Shown here: one piece after another, positions 24,202 to 33,707 of the stretch
Layout of the letters: each line of letters opens with the position of its first letter
How positions within the stretch are numbered: the stretch's first letter is position 1
The notes under the pieces: model-generated
Told to the model about the DNA's origin: nothing
The model's input: only the letters and a program-made list of their open reading frames with translations
Database searches by the model: none
Position numbers and translations under genes: made by a program
Origin: an uncultured Lachnospiraceae bacterium
GTDB lineage: Bacteria > Bacillota > Clostridia > Lachnospirales > Lachnospiraceae
Reading direction: 5' to 3'
DNA: 64,000 nucleotides
Assembly (NCBI GenBank): GCA_947650005.1
Contig: CANSTU010000003.1
Span: 27,049-91,048, forward strand

Positions 24202-26265
24202 TTAAAACGCCTCGAAGGTATGTCCTTCCCCTTCAACCATTACCTTTCCGTCCCGATCCATATGAACCTTCGTACGGTTGGCAGGATTCTCATAATCCCT
24301 GCTGTATCCGTCATCATCGTACAATTCGTAAGAGGCCTCTTTTTCCACAAATCCCAAAAGCTTCAGGTTGGCAAAATCCACCTTTTCCACACAGCTTCCG
24401 CCTGCAGATACCGGAACCAGATGATCAGGCCTTATGAAAAATACCACCTCATTCAGGGCTACATCGATATAATGGTGCCCCTTTTCCAAAATTACCTCGC
24501 TCTCTTTCTGCGACCCGAAGAAACGCACCTCTTTCATGCGTTCCGGCAGATAGACATAACGTCCCTTCGCATTCTGCTCATAAACCGGGGCGATCATAAT
24601 GCTTTCCCCGACCATGAGCTGATCTTCCACGCGGCGGGCAAAATCATCCTCCGGATAGACGAAGGAAAGCGGCCTGAAATACATGTCGCCCTTCAAGGCT
24701 GCCTTCATAAACTCGCTGTAAATGTAGGGCAGCAGCACATAACGAAGAGAAATAATTTGCCGGAAACTCTCCGTCTTCGTAAAACGGTATGCCTCCTGTT
24801 TCCTGGTGCCCATGGCCGCATGGTTGCGCATGAGAGGTGTGAAAAGCCCCAGAGCCAACCAACGCATCAGCAGATCTTCCGTGCAGTCCGCTCCAAAGCC
24901 GCCCAGATCCGCGCCTGTATACAGGATTCCGCACATGTTCAGAGACGGCATCATCCGCAGATTCAACAGAATATGGGACCACCAGGAAAGATTGTCCCCG
25001 GTCCAGATCCCGCCATAGCGATGCATACCAATATAAGAAGAACGGGAAAACATCAGGATACGCCGATTCGGCTCCAGCTCCTCAAAGGCTTCTCCGGCCG
25101 CCCGAGTCATGTTATACCCGAACAGGTTATGTACCCTATCATGCCGCACCCTTCCGTCCTTGTGCTCATGATAGAACAGCTCATAATCCTTTTCGTTATT
25201 TGATAGTCCGCCCACCATACCGCTGAAACGGAAAAACTTTTCTATATCCAAATTTTCCGAACGGTATTCATCCAGCTTATCAAATACATTCTGCAGATTT
25301 TCCTCAGAATAGAAAATAGCCGGCTCGTTCATATCGTTCCAAAAGCCGTCGATCCCCTGATCCAAGAGCACTTTATACTTTCTGCCAAACCATTTTCTGG
25401 CGTCCGCATTCAGCATATCCGGAAAATGAACCCGGCCCGGCCATACCCCGGCCACAAATTCCTTTCCGTCCTCCTCCTTACAGAAATAGCCGTGCTCCAT
25501 GCCCTCTTCGTAGACATCGTAGCCTTCCTCAATCTTCACGCCCGCATCGATAATCGGAACCAAATGGATCCCCTGCGCCCGCATCTCGGCAGAGAAATCG
25601 GCCAGGTTCGGGAAAGTTTCCTCATTCACCGTAAAATCCTTATACCGTTCCATATAATCGATATCCAGATACACGGAGTCCAAAGGGATACCCGCTTCCC
25701 GGTGGGCCTTAACCACTTCCCTGATCTCGTCTTCATCCATATAGCTCCATCTGCTCTGTCCATAGCCGAATGCCCACTTTGGCGGAATATAGCTTCTGCC
25801 GATCAGAGCGCGGAACTGCTTTACGATATCCTCGGAAACGCTCTCTCCCTCTTTCGCCTCGCTTTCGATAATGTACAAAGCCAAATCCGCTTCCCTGGCC
25901 TCGATGGTGAGCATATCGATATCCGTATAACCCACATCAAAGGTCACCATGCCCGGGTAGTCTACAAAGACGCCAAAGTGCTCCGTACCATCCACGATCA
26001 GGAAATTATGGGCAGCATACAGGGAATGCTTGCTTTCCGTGTGCTTCGGATCGTCGCTGCACTTGCTCTCATAGAGCCATCCCCGCTTGTTGATGCCGCG
26101 CACGTTCTCCCCAAGACCGTATACCACGTCATTTTCTCCCATTCGATAGGAAAATTTTCTGCCGCCTTCCTCTTTCAGGTAGGGGACTTCCCCTTTCCAG
26201 TCCTGGAAGCTGCCAATTACTGCTTCCGTATCAAAAGGGGTTCCAAATACAATTTTACGAATCAT
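24202..26265 (-). CDS. Glycoside hydrolase family 31 (alpha-glucosidase/alpha-xylosidase-like)
   Basis: This 687-aa enzyme has an N-terminal beta-sandwich and a TIM barrel. The nucleophile Asp lies in IDGFWNDMNEPAIF and the acid/base Asp in GGIWTGDNLSWW, both standard for GH31. PPKWAFGYGQSRWSY is the typical barrel entry. It has no signal peptide and should act on imported oligosaccharides. The ATG at 26265 has AGGAGG eight bases upstream; the track start, 66 codons earlier, has no such support. It is the last gene of the LacI-ABC-GH42-GH31 locus, with hairpins separating it from GH42. Confidence 0.93.
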   Translation of the reverse strand: MIRKIVFGTPFDTEAVIGSFQDWKGEVPYLKEEGGRKFSYRMGENDVVYGLGENVRGINKRGWLYESKCSDDPKHTESKHSLYAAHNFLIVDGTEHFGVFVDYPGMVTFDVGYTDIDMLTIEAREADLALYIIESEAKEGESVSEDIVKQFRALIGRSYIPPKWAFGYGQSRWSYMDEDEIREVVKAHREAGIPLDSVYLDIDYMERYKDFTVNEETFPNLADFSAEMRAQGIHLVPIIDAGVKIEEGYDVYEEGMEHGYFCKEEDGKEFVAGVWPGRVHFPDMLNADARKWFGRKYKVLLDQGIDGFWNDMNEPAIFYSEENLQNVFDKLDEYRSENLDIEKFFRFSGMVGGLSNNEKDYELFYHEHKDGRVRHDRVHNLFGYNMTRAAGEAFEELEPNRRILMFSRSSYIGMHRYGGIWTGDNLSWWSHILLNLRMMPSLNMCGILYTGADLGGFGADCTEDLLMRWLALGLFTPLMRNHAAMGTRKQEAYRFTKTESFRQIISLRYVLLPYIYSEFMKAALKGDMYFRPLSFVYPEDDFARRVEDQLMVGESIMIAPVYEQNAKGRYVYLPERMKEVRFFGSQKESEVILEKGHHYIDVALNEVVFFIRPDHLVPVSAGGSCVEKVDFANLKLLGFVEKEASYELYDDDGYSRDYENPANRTKVHMDRDGKVMVEGEGHTFEAF

Positions 26266-26466
26266 TTTCCAGTCCTCCTTTTGGATTCTGTGCCTGTTCA
26301 TGCATATTTTACCAAAATATCGAGGGACTGGCAAGGGTTGTGAAGGCTGCTTAGGACGTTGGAGCAAAGTGGAACGCCGGGAAGCAGACAGGGACGCAGC
26401 TTGGGGTATGACCGTAAGGCAAAAGACATTTCTTATGAAAGCCACTTCGACTTTGGGCAGCATAAA

Positions 26467-26584
26467 GAGGAGCCTAAACCCGCTTCGAACATCTCGTATG
26501 GGGTTAGGCTCCTCGCTGCGGGAGGTATGGCGTCATGGATGCCCCCCTGCCTTTGGGCGTCCGCTCCGCCCTACCTCCCAGCGC
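26467..26584 (-). terminator. Double hairpin between the GH42 and GH31 genes
   Basis: On the minus strand, after the GH42 stop, a first stem of about 17 bp (CGCTGGGAGGTAGGGCG with CGCCATACCTCCCGCAGCG) is followed by a second stem, GAGGAGCCTAACCC/GGGTTTAGGCTCCTC, and then TTTATG. The second resembles an intrinsic terminator. A third pairing, GCGTCCGCTC/GAGCGGACGC, could compete with the first. The rest of the 26266-26627 gap shows no gene. Confidence 0.6.
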
Positions 26585-26627
26585 GTGAAATCCCCGAACG
26601 CCATCGGCCACAGAGCGGACGCTTTCA

Positions 26628-28676
26628 TCAAGCGATCTGATAAATTCTTACGCCGTATTTCTCCACCGCTACGTTTCCGTTTTCCTCTTCCTGGGTCAAA
26701 AGGTTGCGCACAGCGGCCTTCAGTTCTATCTCCACTTCCTTGTCCGCATAGTTGAGCACGAATAGGTATCTATGGCTACCCTTTGCGCGCACGGCGATTT
26801 CGCAGCAGGCAGGCAGTTTCACTACATCTCGGTAGGGTTCTGCCATGCCCAGCTTACGCAGGAAGGTTTCCGCCGTATCCATGGCGAAGGCTCCTCCGAA
26901 GTAATAAACCTCTCCGGCGCCGAACTGGTTGCGGATCAGGGCGGGTTCTCCCGCATAGTCGCCTCCGGTATAGGAAGCCAGCACTTCGGCGCTGCCCGCT
27001 GCCGCCGCCAGGATATCGTTAAAAATGGCGGCCTCCACCTGTTCTCCATCCCAGTCCGCACAGATTTTTCCTTCATCCGGCGCTACAAAGGTGTATTCTG
27101 GAATATCCGTCCCGGCCAGGCTGGAGGCCAGACCAGGCAGGCGGTCCATCACACATCTGCCGTTTCTGTCCTTGTATCCCGCGCGGCAGCCCAGAACCAG
27201 TTTTCCTCCAGCGGCCACGTATTCTTCCAGCAGTCCAACTCGTTCCTGGGTTAAGATCACCGCATGGGGATAGAAGAGCACATCGTATTGTTTCAGTTCA
27301 TCCATATCCATGCCTTCACGAAGATATACGAAATCCAGCGGGGTATGGGTGAACTGGGCGGCTGCAAACAGGTTTTTCCGGCTTTCCTGGTCGATTCTTT
27401 GATGCCATGTATCCAGCTGTGCATCAAAGATGTTGTCATAATCCTCTATCAGGCCCACTTTGGCCTCGTACTTCGCGCCGGCTATTACCTGGATTTTAGA
27501 TAATTTCTCCGCGATGTCCCGTACTTCTTTGATCCTGCGATTTTCCCGGCTGGAATAGTCCAGGATACCATGCCAGTAAATTTCCGTGCCCACCGTGCAG
27601 GTCCTCCAGCGGAAATAGCTCACATAGTCCGCTCCATGGGCGATGCTCTGCATGGTCCATAAGGTCATCTGGCCCGGTCTGGGCGTGGGCGCCTCCATCC
27701 GGGTATTCCAACCGTTTGCTCCAGACTGCTGTTCCATGATGCCGAATACCGGGGAAATAGCCCGCACCTCCGCCAGATTCCGGCTCCACTTCCGGTCCTT
27801 GAGCGGATCTTTTTCGTCGTACGCATCCAGACAGTAGGCAAAGTTGGGATAGGAGTCGTAGGTCATGAAATCAAGGCTCTCTTCCCGCATCCTATGGTTG
27901 TCCAGATTGGAAAAAATTCCGTTGGTGGTGACAAAATCATCCTCTTTGATATATTTTCTGATAATGTCCGCCTGCATCTTGGCAAACCGGCAGGCGCTGT
28001 CAGAAATAAAACGGATATAATCCAATACCCTGTGGGGATTGGTGGAATTACTGATCGTCGTCCTGGGTACATATACCTCTCCCCAGGAAGTATAGGTCTG
28101 GTTCCAGAAGACCGTGCCCCAGGCTTCATTGAGTTTCTCAACGGTTCCGTACTTTACCTTGAGGAATTCCCTGAAAGCTACGGAATCGCTTTCAGAATAG
28201 AACTCCGAAACTTCGCAGTTTAACTCATTATCGATCTGCCAGCCTATGATGCTGGGGTGCGGCGCATAGTGGGAAGCAAATCTTTCCGTAATATTTGCTG
28301 CAAATCTCTGATATACCGGGGAATTATAATTGTAATGCCTTCTCGCCCCGTGGCGGAACAGCACGCCGTCCATGGTGCCGTTTAAGACCTCCGGATATTT
28401 ATCCGTAAGCCAAGCTGGCGGTGTAGCCGTAGGAGTGCAGAAGATTACCTTCATGTCCGTCTTAGCCACCTTTTCCAGGAAGGAGTCGAAGAATTCATAG
28501 GTATATTCCCCTTCCCTGGGCTCCACCTTGCTCCAGGCGAATTCCGCTATGCGGATCACCCGGATTCCAGCTTCCAGCATCCGTTCCAGATCTTCTTCCC
28601 ACAGGGAAGGATCCCAGTGTTCCGGATAGTAGCAAGTTCCCAGCATCATATCCTGACCGTTGATCATGTATCTCAT
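26628..28676 (-). CDS. Beta-galactosidase, glycoside hydrolase family 42
   Basis: This 682-aa cytoplasmic enzyme cleaves beta-galactosides. The GH42 opening LGTCYYPEHW is present. The acid/base Glu is in GWQIDNELNCE and the nucleophile Glu in FGIMEQQSGANGW. The trimerisation and C-terminal beta domains complete the family length. The start MRYMINGQDMM at 28676 has GGAGAG eight bases upstream. It follows the two permease genes by about 100 bp, which links the transporter to galactoside use. Confidence 0.93.
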   Translation of the reverse strand: MRYMINGQDMMLGTCYYPEHWDPSLWEEDLERMLEAGIRVIRIAEFAWSKVEPREGEYTYEFFDSFLEKVAKTDMKVIFCTPTATPPAWLTDKYPEVLNGTMDGVLFRHGARRHYNYNSPVYQRFAANITERFASHYAPHPSIIGWQIDNELNCEVSEFYSESDSVAFREFLKVKYGTVEKLNEAWGTVFWNQTYTSWGEVYVPRTTISNSTNPHRVLDYIRFISDSACRFAKMQADIIRKYIKEDDFVTTNGIFSNLDNHRMREESLDFMTYDSYPNFAYCLDAYDEKDPLKDRKWSRNLAEVRAISPVFGIMEQQSGANGWNTRMEAPTPRPGQMTLWTMQSIAHGADYVSYFRWRTCTVGTEIYWHGILDYSSRENRRIKEVRDIAEKLSKIQVIAGAKYEAKVGLIEDYDNIFDAQLDTWHQRIDQESRKNLFAAAQFTHTPLDFVYLREGMDMDELKQYDVLFYPHAVILTQERVGLLEEYVAAGGKLVLGCRAGYKDRNGRCVMDRLPGLASSLAGTDIPEYTFVAPDEGKICADWDGEQVEAAIFNDILAAAAGSAEVLASYTGGDYAGEPALIRNQFGAGEVYYFGGAFAMDTAETFLRKLGMAEPYRDVVKLPACCEIAVRAKGSHRYLFVLNYADKEVEIELKAAVRNLLTQEEENGNVAVEKYGVRIYQIA

Positions 28677-28779
28677 TATAACATCTCTCCATTTCTTACT
28701 TAATTTATTTCTCATACCCGAAGCGCAATGGCCCGCCTGAGCGCCGCAATAAGCCGGAAGATCAGCTGGCAGCGGCTTC

Positions 28780-29664
28780 TTATTCTTTGATGGCGCCTGC
28801 AGTCAGTCCTGACATAAAGAACTTGGACGCGCACAAGAAAGCTGCCAGTAACGGAAGCACCGCACAGGCGCTGGCCAGCATCAGGGCGCCATAATCCGTT
28901 CCCCTATCGCCCACCATCGTCCGCAGCATCAGGGGCAGGGTCTGATATTTTTCCTTTCTCAGGATCATCAGAGGCTGCATGAAGTCATTCCACACATTGA
29001 CAAACTGCATGATCCCCAGGGACGCATAAGCCGGCAGGAGCACAGGAGCGATTACGCGGAAGAAAATCGTCCACTCGCTGCATCCGTCGATACGAGCCGC
29101 CTCCATGAGAGAAACCGGCACATTGTTCTTACAATATTGACGCATCCAATAGATGCCAAAGGCATTGGCGCAATTGGGTATGATCAGCGCCTTGAAACTG
29201 TTGATCCAGCTGAATTTAGACATCATAATAAACCAGGGAATGATTCCCGCCGTGGCAGGGATCATCATGGTGGCCAGCAGGATCGCAAACATCTTGTTCT
29301 TTCCCGGGAAATCGTACACCGCAAAGGCATATCCTCCCATGGAGCAGAACAGCAGCACCAGGAACGTATAGGAACAGGTTATGATCAGGCTGTTCATGAA
29401 CGCCCTGGGGAAATTCACCGCCGCAATCATGTTTCCGAAATTCGTCACTAGGTTCGTTCCGAACCAAATCGCCGGAGGGAACGAATAGATTTCATTGGTC
29501 GGGCGGGTGGACATGACAAACATCATATAAAAGGGCGCCAGCATGATCAGCGCGATCGCCAGCAATATGACATACAGCGCAATCTTTTTTCCGGCCGGAT
29601 GCAGCTTGGCAATCACGATAAGTACGATCGCAACGGCGGCGATCAGCAAAAGCAGTGTTTTCAT
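28780..29664 (-). CDS. Carbohydrate ABC transporter permease (MalG/CUT1 type)
   Basis: This 294-aa inner-membrane permease has six to seven helices and the EAA loop EAARIDGCSEWTIFFRVIAP. It ends FFMSGLTAGAIKE, the standard CUT1 C-terminus. Its start overlaps the stop of the MalF-type gene (ATGA), implying coupled translation of the heterodimer. No ATPase gene is present here, so a shared MsmX-like ATPase elsewhere is expected. Confidence 0.93.
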   Translation of the reverse strand: MKTLLLLIAAVAIVLIVIAKLHPAGKKIALYVILLAIALIMLAPFYMMFVMSTRPTNEIYSFPPAIWFGTNLVTNFGNMIAAVNFPRAFMNSLIITCSYTFLVLLFCSMGGYAFAVYDFPGKNKMFAILLATMMIPATAGIIPWFIMMSKFSWINSFKALIIPNCANAFGIYWMRQYCKNNVPVSLMEAARIDGCSEWTIFFRVIAPVLLPAYASLGIMQFVNVWNDFMQPLMILRKEKYQTLPLMLRTMVGDRGTDYGALMLASACAVLPLLAAFLCASKFFMSGLTAGAIKE

Positions 29665-30629
29665 GATTTTTTCCTCCTTCCGGCCTTCTTCCCATCCCTT
29701 TCCGCACTTACCGTATTCACGAAAACGGAAATGCAGACGATCATAATGGTGATCACATAAGCGCAGGCAGATGCATAGCCATAGGCCGTTCCGCCCTGAG
29801 GCGCCTTGTTGAGCAGGTACATCATCAGCGTCAGCCCGCCGTTATTCACACCGCCCGTCCAGCTGGAGTTGGTCAGAATGAACGGCTCCGTGAACAGGTT
29901 AAACATTCCGATGGTGGACTGTACCAGCGTGAATACGATGATGGGCGTCAGCAGGGGAATTACGATCTTGAACATGATCTTTGTGTTGGTGGCGCCGTCA
30001 ATCCGGGCCGCCTCATAGATATCGTTGCTGATTCCCTGCATACCCGCCAGATAGATTACCATATTCCAGCCAACCCATTTCCAAGCGAACATGACGATGA
30101 CCGCCACCTTGATCAGGCTGCCGTCCCCGCCCAGCCAGTTGATGGGCTCCTCCCCGAAGAAGCTGAGGAAATAGTTGATCGTGCCGTAATTATAACCAAA
30201 CAGACTCTGAAAAATGATCGAGATCGCCACAGAACTCGTCACCATGGGCATAAAGTAAATGGTCTTGAAAATATTTTCTCCCTTCACCAGCTTTGAATTG
30301 AGGATATAAGCCAGCGCAAGCCCGCCCAGAAGGATTGGGATATGGGCAATGATGCCGATGACTACCGTGTTTTTCAAAGCCTTCCAGAACAGTACATCAC
30401 TCAGCAAATTTACATAGTTTTCTAAACCCAGAAAATGCATTTCGGAGATCCCATCCCACCGGAAGAAACTGATGAACAGCCCAGCAGCAATTGGAAACAG
30501 TCCAAAAATTGCAAACAAGATATAGAAGGGCGCAATGTAGGCATATGCCACTCTGTTCTTTTTCAGCGTTTCCATAAACCCCTTCTTTTTTACCGCAACG
30601 GCCGCATTTTGTATTTTATCCAACCTCAT
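29661..30629 (-). CDS. Carbohydrate ABC transporter permease (MalF/CUT1 type)
   Basis: This 322-aa partner permease has six main helices (AYAYIAPFYILFAIFGLFPI onwards) and the EAA loop EAARIDGATNTKIMFKIVIP. The ATG at 30629 has GGGAGG close upstream; the track start is 12 codons too early. It lies about 120 bp after the binding-protein gene, with a strong hairpin between, as is common where the binding protein is made in excess. Confidence 0.92.
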   Translation of the reverse strand: MRLDKIQNAAVAVKKKGFMETLKKNRVAYAYIAPFYILFAIFGLFPIAAGLFISFFRWDGISEMHFLGLENYVNLLSDVLFWKALKNTVVIGIIAHIPILLGGLALAYILNSKLVKGENIFKTIYFMPMVTSSVAISIIFQSLFGYNYGTINYFLSFFGEEPINWLGGDGSLIKVAVIVMFAWKWVGWNMVIYLAGMQGISNDIYEAARIDGATNTKIMFKIVIPLLTPIIVFTLVQSTIGMFNLFTEPFILTNSSWTGGVNNGGLTLMMYLLNKAPQGGTAYGYASACAYVITIMIVCISVFVNTVSAERDGKKAGRRKKS

Positions 30630-30670
30630 ACCTCCCATCCCAGCAGCAAGCGTCGGATTCCACATATAAA

Positions 30671-30713
30671 CAGCCAGACGGGAAACCGCGGACGCAGTTC
30701 CCCCATCCGGCTG
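30671..30713 (-). promoter_or_regulatory. Intercistronic hairpin between binding-protein and permease genes
   Basis: On the minus strand CAGCCGGATGGG pairs with CCCGTCTGGCTG (12 pairs including two G-U). It is not followed by a U-tract, so it more likely protects the upstream message and lowers permease expression than ends transcription completely. Confidence 0.6.
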
Positions 30714-30746
30714 CCGTTTGTATCGGAATCCGAAAATGTCAGTCCG

Positions 30747-32190
30747 TTATTCCTGCCATACGCCGGCATCCTTCAATGCCTGGATCTGCTGCTGCTTCAC
30801 TTCCGCCGTCGCCGCTTCGATATCGGAAATGAGCAGAGAACGGATCCCTTCTGCGTCAAGGCCTTGCTGCAGGCCGGAGTTCACTGAGCTGTAGATGCAG
30901 CCCTCTGCAGTGGTATCCATCATGGTGGTAACAACCGGCTTGATGTCCGCCGCAATGTCAGCGGCCAGGGATTTGGGTGTAGGGGTCTGGTTGCCAAAGT
31001 AAGCATCGGGCGCTTCATAGATGGAAGCGTCTTCCCATGCAGGTTTATAAGCGGGATAATAGTCCACTGCTTCAAACATGGCATTCTGCCCTTCCACGGT
31101 CGCCAGCATATAGGTCACAAATGCCCAAGCTGCTTCCTTATTCTCACTGCTTTCCGGAATAACCAGGAAAGAACCGCCCCAATTGGAGCTTGCAATGTTG
31201 CCGTAGAGTTTAGCCGCACCCCAATGGCCTGATCCTTCCGGATCAATATCCTTCTTCAGGAAACCACCGAACCAGGAACCCGTCGCCACGGATGCGCAGG
31301 AACCGTCCGCATAGGCCGCATAGGCCTCCGTGGACCACATATCCACGTTCATATCCCAGCCGTTCTCACGCATTTTGATCACCGCATTCAGACAGTCCAG
31401 ATCGCCGTCCCGTTCCACCTGAAGCTCCAGGTTTTCGTTGTAATAGTCCCTGTTACAGAACATCAGGAAGTACAGGTAAGAGGCATCCGGAAGAAGCCAT
31501 CTTTGCCCCGGAACGTAAACCTTTTCCGCCGCTTCCAACACGCCGTCCCAGGTACTCATCATTTCGGCCACCTCAGTAGGGTCAGTTGGCAGACCGCATT
31601 CTTCAAATACATCCGTGCGGTAGAAATACTGGGCCGGGCCGATATCCCAGGGAAGAGCCACCAGCCTCTCTCCGTCTGAAGAGATCGCCTGATTCCATTT
31701 AAACTCCACAAAATCATCCTTGATGCTGTCAGCGCCCAGGCTCCTTAAGTCTGCCAGGGCCTTAGAATCCCTATACTGTGCGATGTATGCGCCCTCCACC
31801 ATGGCTACGTCAAAGTCACCACTGCCCGCTGCAAGGGAGGTCTGCAGGGCCTGATGATGCGCCGTGGTATCTGTAAACTGCAATTCCACCTCTATGTTGG
31901 GGTATTTTTCCTGAAATCCTGGAAGCGCCGCCTCAAAAGCATCGTCGCCTGAAGGCCAGCCGCCCACCACGATGGATCCGGAAATGGAAGAATCCCCTGC
32001 GGAAGCATCCACTGCTGCATCCCCTCCGGAATTGTCGGAAGAGGCATCTTCGTCGTTTACCTCAATACCCCCCCCCGGATGAATTTGACGCGCTCTGGGA
32101 ACCGGAATTCCCGCAGCCAGCCAGCAGGGAAGCCCCCATGGTCAAGGTAAGGGACAGGGCCAGCAGTTTTTTCACATGTTCACTTCTCAT
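30747..32190 (-). CDS. Sugar-binding lipoprotein (SBP family 1), frame broken at a 9-G tract
   Basis: The true start is the ATG at 32190 (MRSEHVKKLLALSLTLTMGA), giving a signal peptide and lipobox LLAGC. After SASNSSGGG the frame meets nine G on the coding strand (plus 32068-32076) and stops at once. With eight G it would continue IEVNDEDASSDNSGGDAAVD directly into the track ORF and give a normal protein of about 480 aa. The mature part (SIVVGGWPSGDDAFEAALPG, NWGGSFLVIPESSENKEAAW) is a CUT1-type solute-binding protein. Length polymorphism of the tract or a sequencing error would both explain the break. AGGAG precedes the start behind a hairpin-SD module. Confidence 0.85.
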
Positions 32191-32196
32191 TTCAAT

Positions 32197-32292
32197 CATG
32201 CTCCTTTCCGCGTGCTTTTGCACGCTCTCAAATCAGGGCGGCGGAAAGCGTCCTTCTTTCCGCCTTGCTCCCTTCTGCCGCCCTTCCAGGCA
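32197..32292 (-). repeat. Tandem hairpin-SD module ahead of the sugar-binding gene
   Basis: On the minus strand a degenerate GCC/GGC stem (plus 32277-32291) with GAAGGGAGCAA is followed by stem A GGCGGAAAG/CTTTCCGCC (32240-32264) and CCTGATTTGAGA. Stem B GCGTGC-AAAA-GCACGC (32210-32225) and GGAAAGGAGCATG complete it. The stem letters differ from the copy at 2511-2606 but stay complementary. It fills the gap between lacI and this gene. Confidence 0.75.
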
Positions 32293-32297
32293 GCTGT

Positions 32298-33383
32298 TTA
32301 GAATCTTTTTATATTTCGCACACTATCCGCCTCGATCAGCCGAAAGCCTGCGTGATTCACATATCTGAATTTCTTTCCCTCTATGATATCGAGGAGCACC
32401 TCCGCGCATTTCGCCCCTTGGATGCGCGGAAATACAGAAACCGTGCTCAGAAGAGGGGTCACATACTTACGCGTATCGATTCCGTCAATTCCCATCACCG
32501 ATATGTCTTCCGGAACTTTCATGCCCATTTCCTGGAATCCGCGAATTAAACCCAACGCAAAATCGTCGTTGAATCCCAGGATTGCCGTGGCATCCATTCC
32601 TCGCTCCCTCCACAGATGAGCGGCAAGTACGCCTTTTCCGAAGAAATCCTCGGAAACAGTCACCCATTCTTCCGCCACCTCTTCTCTAAAATTCTTCATC
32701 CGTTCATCGCATTTCAGCCTGGGATCCCGCCGGGTCACCGCGATGTAATAATCCTCCGTGTTCTTCATCCCCCGATCCTTCATCCAGGCATTCCAAGCGA
32801 TTCCTCTTGCCTGCCCGTCCTGAAGAGTATACGGCATTCCGACTGCTATCCTGCGATGTCCTAGTTTCCATAGATACTCCAGAGCGGTTTCCGCCACCTT
32901 GAACATGTCCACGTCCACCACCGGAAGGGGATGGCTGGTATGTAAGTTGTCGCTGTAGGAGGCACTTACCACCGGAAGATGGTAATTCTTTCCATAATTT
33001 TCCAAGTAGAAACGCGCTACGCTCTGATCCTGCATGATGATTCCGTCCACCAGGGTACTCTTGATCTCTTCAAAGGCGATCTGTCCGTTGAACAGAACCA
33101 TATATCCCCTATCCACCGCCACATCCAGCATTCCCTTATACAATTGGATATTGAACGCGTTATCTACATTCTTACAATAGAACAGAATTTGTCGTGTCCT
33201 TTTTTTCTGAAGGGATATGGCCACGGGATTGGGTGCATAATTCAATTCGTCGGCAATTTTCAGTATCTTTTCCTTCTTTTCCCGGGCCACATACCCGCTG
33301 TTGTTAAGCGCCCTGGAAACTACAGAAACAGACGTCCCTGCCTTTTGAGCAATATCTTGTCTGGTAGCCAGCTTTTTCTCCAT
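32298..33383 (-). CDS. LacI family transcriptional regulator
   Basis: This 361-aa repressor has an N-terminal helix-turn-helix (ATRQDIAQKAGTSVSVVSRA, hinge NPVAISLQKK) and a periplasmic-binding-like sensor domain. It is the first gene of the galactoside-type locus, read in the same direction as the transporter, and probably represses it until the sugar is bound. The ATG at 33383 is the natural start of the HTH domain; only a weak AGGG lies upstream. The gap to fba (33384-33707) contains A+T-rich promoter-like sequence and a terminator. Confidence 0.9.
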   Translation of the reverse strand: MEKKLATRQDIAQKAGTSVSVVSRALNNSGYVAREKKEKILKIADELNYAPNPVAISLQKKRTRQILFYCKNVDNAFNIQLYKGMLDVAVDRGYMVLFNGQIAFEEIKSTLVDGIIMQDQSVARFYLENYGKNYHLPVVSASYSDNLHTSHPLPVVDVDMFKVAETALEYLWKLGHRRIAVGMPYTLQDGQARGIAWNAWMKDRGMKNTEDYYIAVTRRDPRLKCDERMKNFREEVAEEWVTVSEDFFGKGVLAAHLWRERGMDATAILGFNDDFALGLIRGFQEMGMKVPEDISVMGIDGIDTRKYVTPLLSTVSVFPRIQGAKCAEVLLDIIEGKKFRYVNHAGFRLIEADSVRNIKRF

Positions 33384-33644
33384 ACGCTCTGCCCTTTTGC
33401 ACAAATTGCATAATTACAGTTCTATTTATAGGAAAGATTCTGTCCGGCTTTTTGTTTTTATGGTTTAATCATAGTCAATTTAGATGTGATCTGCAATATC
33501 AATATTTGTGGTCGCACGTCCACATGGCAAACTGCACATAACCATAATCGGACAGGGTGAAGCCTTCCTTCCTGCGTAATCGGCTGGAGAAGAGTTCCCC
33601 TCTGCCCGCCGCGTGGGGTAACTTCATCCGTGCCCCCTGCGTAT

Positions 33645-33680
33645 AGCAAAAGAACTGCCCGGCAACGCCGGACAGTTCTC
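33645..33680 (-). terminator. Intrinsic terminator of fba
   Basis: On the minus strand AGAACTGTCCGGC and GCCGGGCAGTTCT pair (with one G-U) and are followed by TTTTGC. It lies about 30 bp past the fba stop. Confidence 0.8.
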
Positions 33681-33707
33681 TTTCTTCTTTCAATACATAA
33701 AGTCCCT

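Noticed and set aside
33458-33693. Small minus-strand ORFs between lacI and fba
   Set aside because: They cross the fba terminator, show no domain and lack ribosome sites. The stretch may belong to a repeat, but this could not be shown from one copy.
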